Source: Microbulbifer elongatus
GTDB lineage: Bacteria > Pseudomonadota > Gammaproteobacteria > Pseudomonadales > Cellvibrionaceae
Direction: 5' to 3'
Length of the DNA: 64,000 nucleotides
NCBI RefSeq assembly: GCF_020524885.1
Contig: NZ_JAIVKJ010000002.1
Location: forward strand, 806,001 to 870,000
Of this stretch, positions 63,189 through 64,000 are shown piece by piece. Position 1 is the first letter of the stretch, and the number at the start of each line of letters is the position of its first letter. The notes beneath the pieces are model-generated. The model saw only the letters and a list, made by a program, of their open reading frames with translations. It did no database searches and was not told the origin of the DNA. The translations under genes were made by a program, and so were the position numbers.

Positions 63189-64000
63189 ATGCAATTCGCG
63201 AAGTGGATTTGGGGGCTGGTACTGATCTGTTCTTCAGTGAGTACCTGGGCGAAACCATTTGTGGTGGAAGAAGGGCTGCCCCCCCAGAGCCTCGCGCCCT
63301 ACCTCAAGATCCTGGTGGATGAGCCCGGTAGCCTTGGTTTCCAGGACGTCCTCGGGGCTGACTCCCAAAAGCGTTGGCAGAGCAATGACAGTGATGGTGC
63401 CAACTTTGGCTTTAGTCCCGCCGCATACTGGGTGGCTATCACGCTACAAAACCCCACCGCATCGCCGATAGGGCTGGTTTTACGCCAGGATTATCCACTT
63501 ATTGATCAGCTCGATTTCTGGCGCCCGGCAGCGGGTGACGGTTGGGTTCGGGTGGCAACTGGTGATCGTCGCCAGTTCGACTCCCGCCCACTGAATCTGC
63601 GCGACTTTGTATTTCCCATCACCCTGCCAGCCAATTCTATCCAGACTTACTATCTGCGATACCAGACAGCGGGCTCAATGAATATTGGTCTCAGTGTCAG
63701 CAGCGAAACCGCATTCCTGCCGCAATTGGGTAAAGAGCAGATATTACTGGGAGTCTATTACGGCGGATTCCTGGTGCTGGTGATTTATAACCTGTTCCTG
63801 TTTCTGGCGGTGCGTGACCGGGCGTATGCCTACTACATGGGATACGCCATCAGCTATGGTCTCTACTTCGGGGTGCACAATGGGGTTTCGTTCCAATATC
63901 TGTGGCCGGGAAACCCCTGGCTGGCGAACCAGAGTCTGTTGGTTCTGCTCGGCTTCACACTGATCTTCGGCATTCAGTTTGTGCGCACCATCTGCTCGGG
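63189..64000 (+). CDS. 7TMR-DISM signalling protein (3' end outside window)
   Basis: About 270 codons visible. Signal peptide (MQFAKWIWGLVLICSSVSTW), an extracellular 7TMR-DISMED2-like domain (DYPLIDQLDFWRPA; FVFPITLPANSIQTYYLRYQ), then membrane segments beginning LGVYYGGFLVLVIYNLFLFL and RDRAYAYYMGYAISYGLYFG, the 7TMR-DISM receptor. The missing C-terminus would be a GGDEF, histidine kinase or cyclase. ATG at 63189; a GTG three codons earlier is possible. Confidence 0.9.
   Translation, partial: MQFAKWIWGLVLICSSVSTWAKPFVVEEGLPPQSLAPYLKILVDEPGSLGFQDVLGADSQKRWQSNDSDGANFGFSPAAYWVAITLQNPTASPIGLVLRQDYPLIDQLDFWRPAAGDGWVRVATGDRRQFDSRPLNLRDFVFPITLPANSIQTYYLRYQTAGSMNIGLSVSSETAFLPQLGKEQILLGVYYGGFLVLVIYNLFLFLAVRDRAYAYYMGYAISYGLYFGVHNGVSFQYLWPGNPWLANQSLLVLLGFTLIFGIQFVRTICS

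Overview
This window comes from a Gram-negative gammaproteobacterium. Most of it is GC-rich and has a marine Cellvibrionales look (Microbulbifer-like, a moderate inference from gene order and protein flavour, not proven). Supporting context: glnE-ilvE beside an LPS-core cluster, waaA and kdkA, tolC divergent from a pqi/let operon, and the nudF-DUF1249-cpdA-yqiA-parE string typical of gammaproteobacteria.

Layout. 1-1.6 kb: a phosphate transporter (pit, cut by the window edge) with its PhoU-like partner. 1.8-7.7 kb: an orphan GspE/PilB ATPase, glnE and ilvE. 7.8-23.4 kb: a surface polysaccharide/LPS-core region with eight glycosyltransferase-like genes (including an ELM1-type one), waaA, an O-antigen-ligase-like protein, two small kinases (YrbL-like, KdkA), UDP-glucose dehydrogenase and a nucleotide-sugar epimerase; the last two could together supply UDP-galacturonate. 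23.5-30.6 kb: tolC and, divergently, a lipid-transport operon with PqiA/LetA split into two genes, a six-MCE-domain PqiB/LetB-like protein and two DUF4136 lipoproteins. 30.6-36.4 kb: nudF, DUF1249, cpdA, a lipoprotein, yqiA, parE.

36.4-46 kb is visibly AT-richer and looks acquired. parE is followed not by parC but by an AraC-type regulator and three tandem paralogous genes for ~628-residue lipoproteins with an HELGHxxGxxH zinc-protease motif, each in its own transcription unit. A 19-base sequence is repeated exactly about 200 bases upstream of the first and third genes. The island also holds an odd tRNA with a long variable arm and a UAU anticodon, a small membrane protein, a GNAT acetyltransferase, and a truncated isochorismatase-like remnant marking the far edge.

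46-52 kb: a cupin, an HD-domain (PhnZ/MIOX-like) protein and a class II aldolase, next to a Crp/Fnr regulator, an esterase and a BASS-type transporter; a TGTCAA-N4-TTGACA-type palindrome links the regulator and transporter promoters. A frameshifted acetyltransferase lies at 51.6-52.2 kb. 52.2-64 kb: a RhlE-like RNA helicase with a long leader, an M20 amidohydrolase with an AbgT transporter, OmpW, a glutamine amidotransferase, a MITE-like palindromic element, a thioredoxin-like protein, a questin-oxidase-like protein, a MOSC protein, an SMP-30 lactonase, and the start of a 7TMR-DISM signalling protein.

All calls come from reading the sequence; no database search was run.
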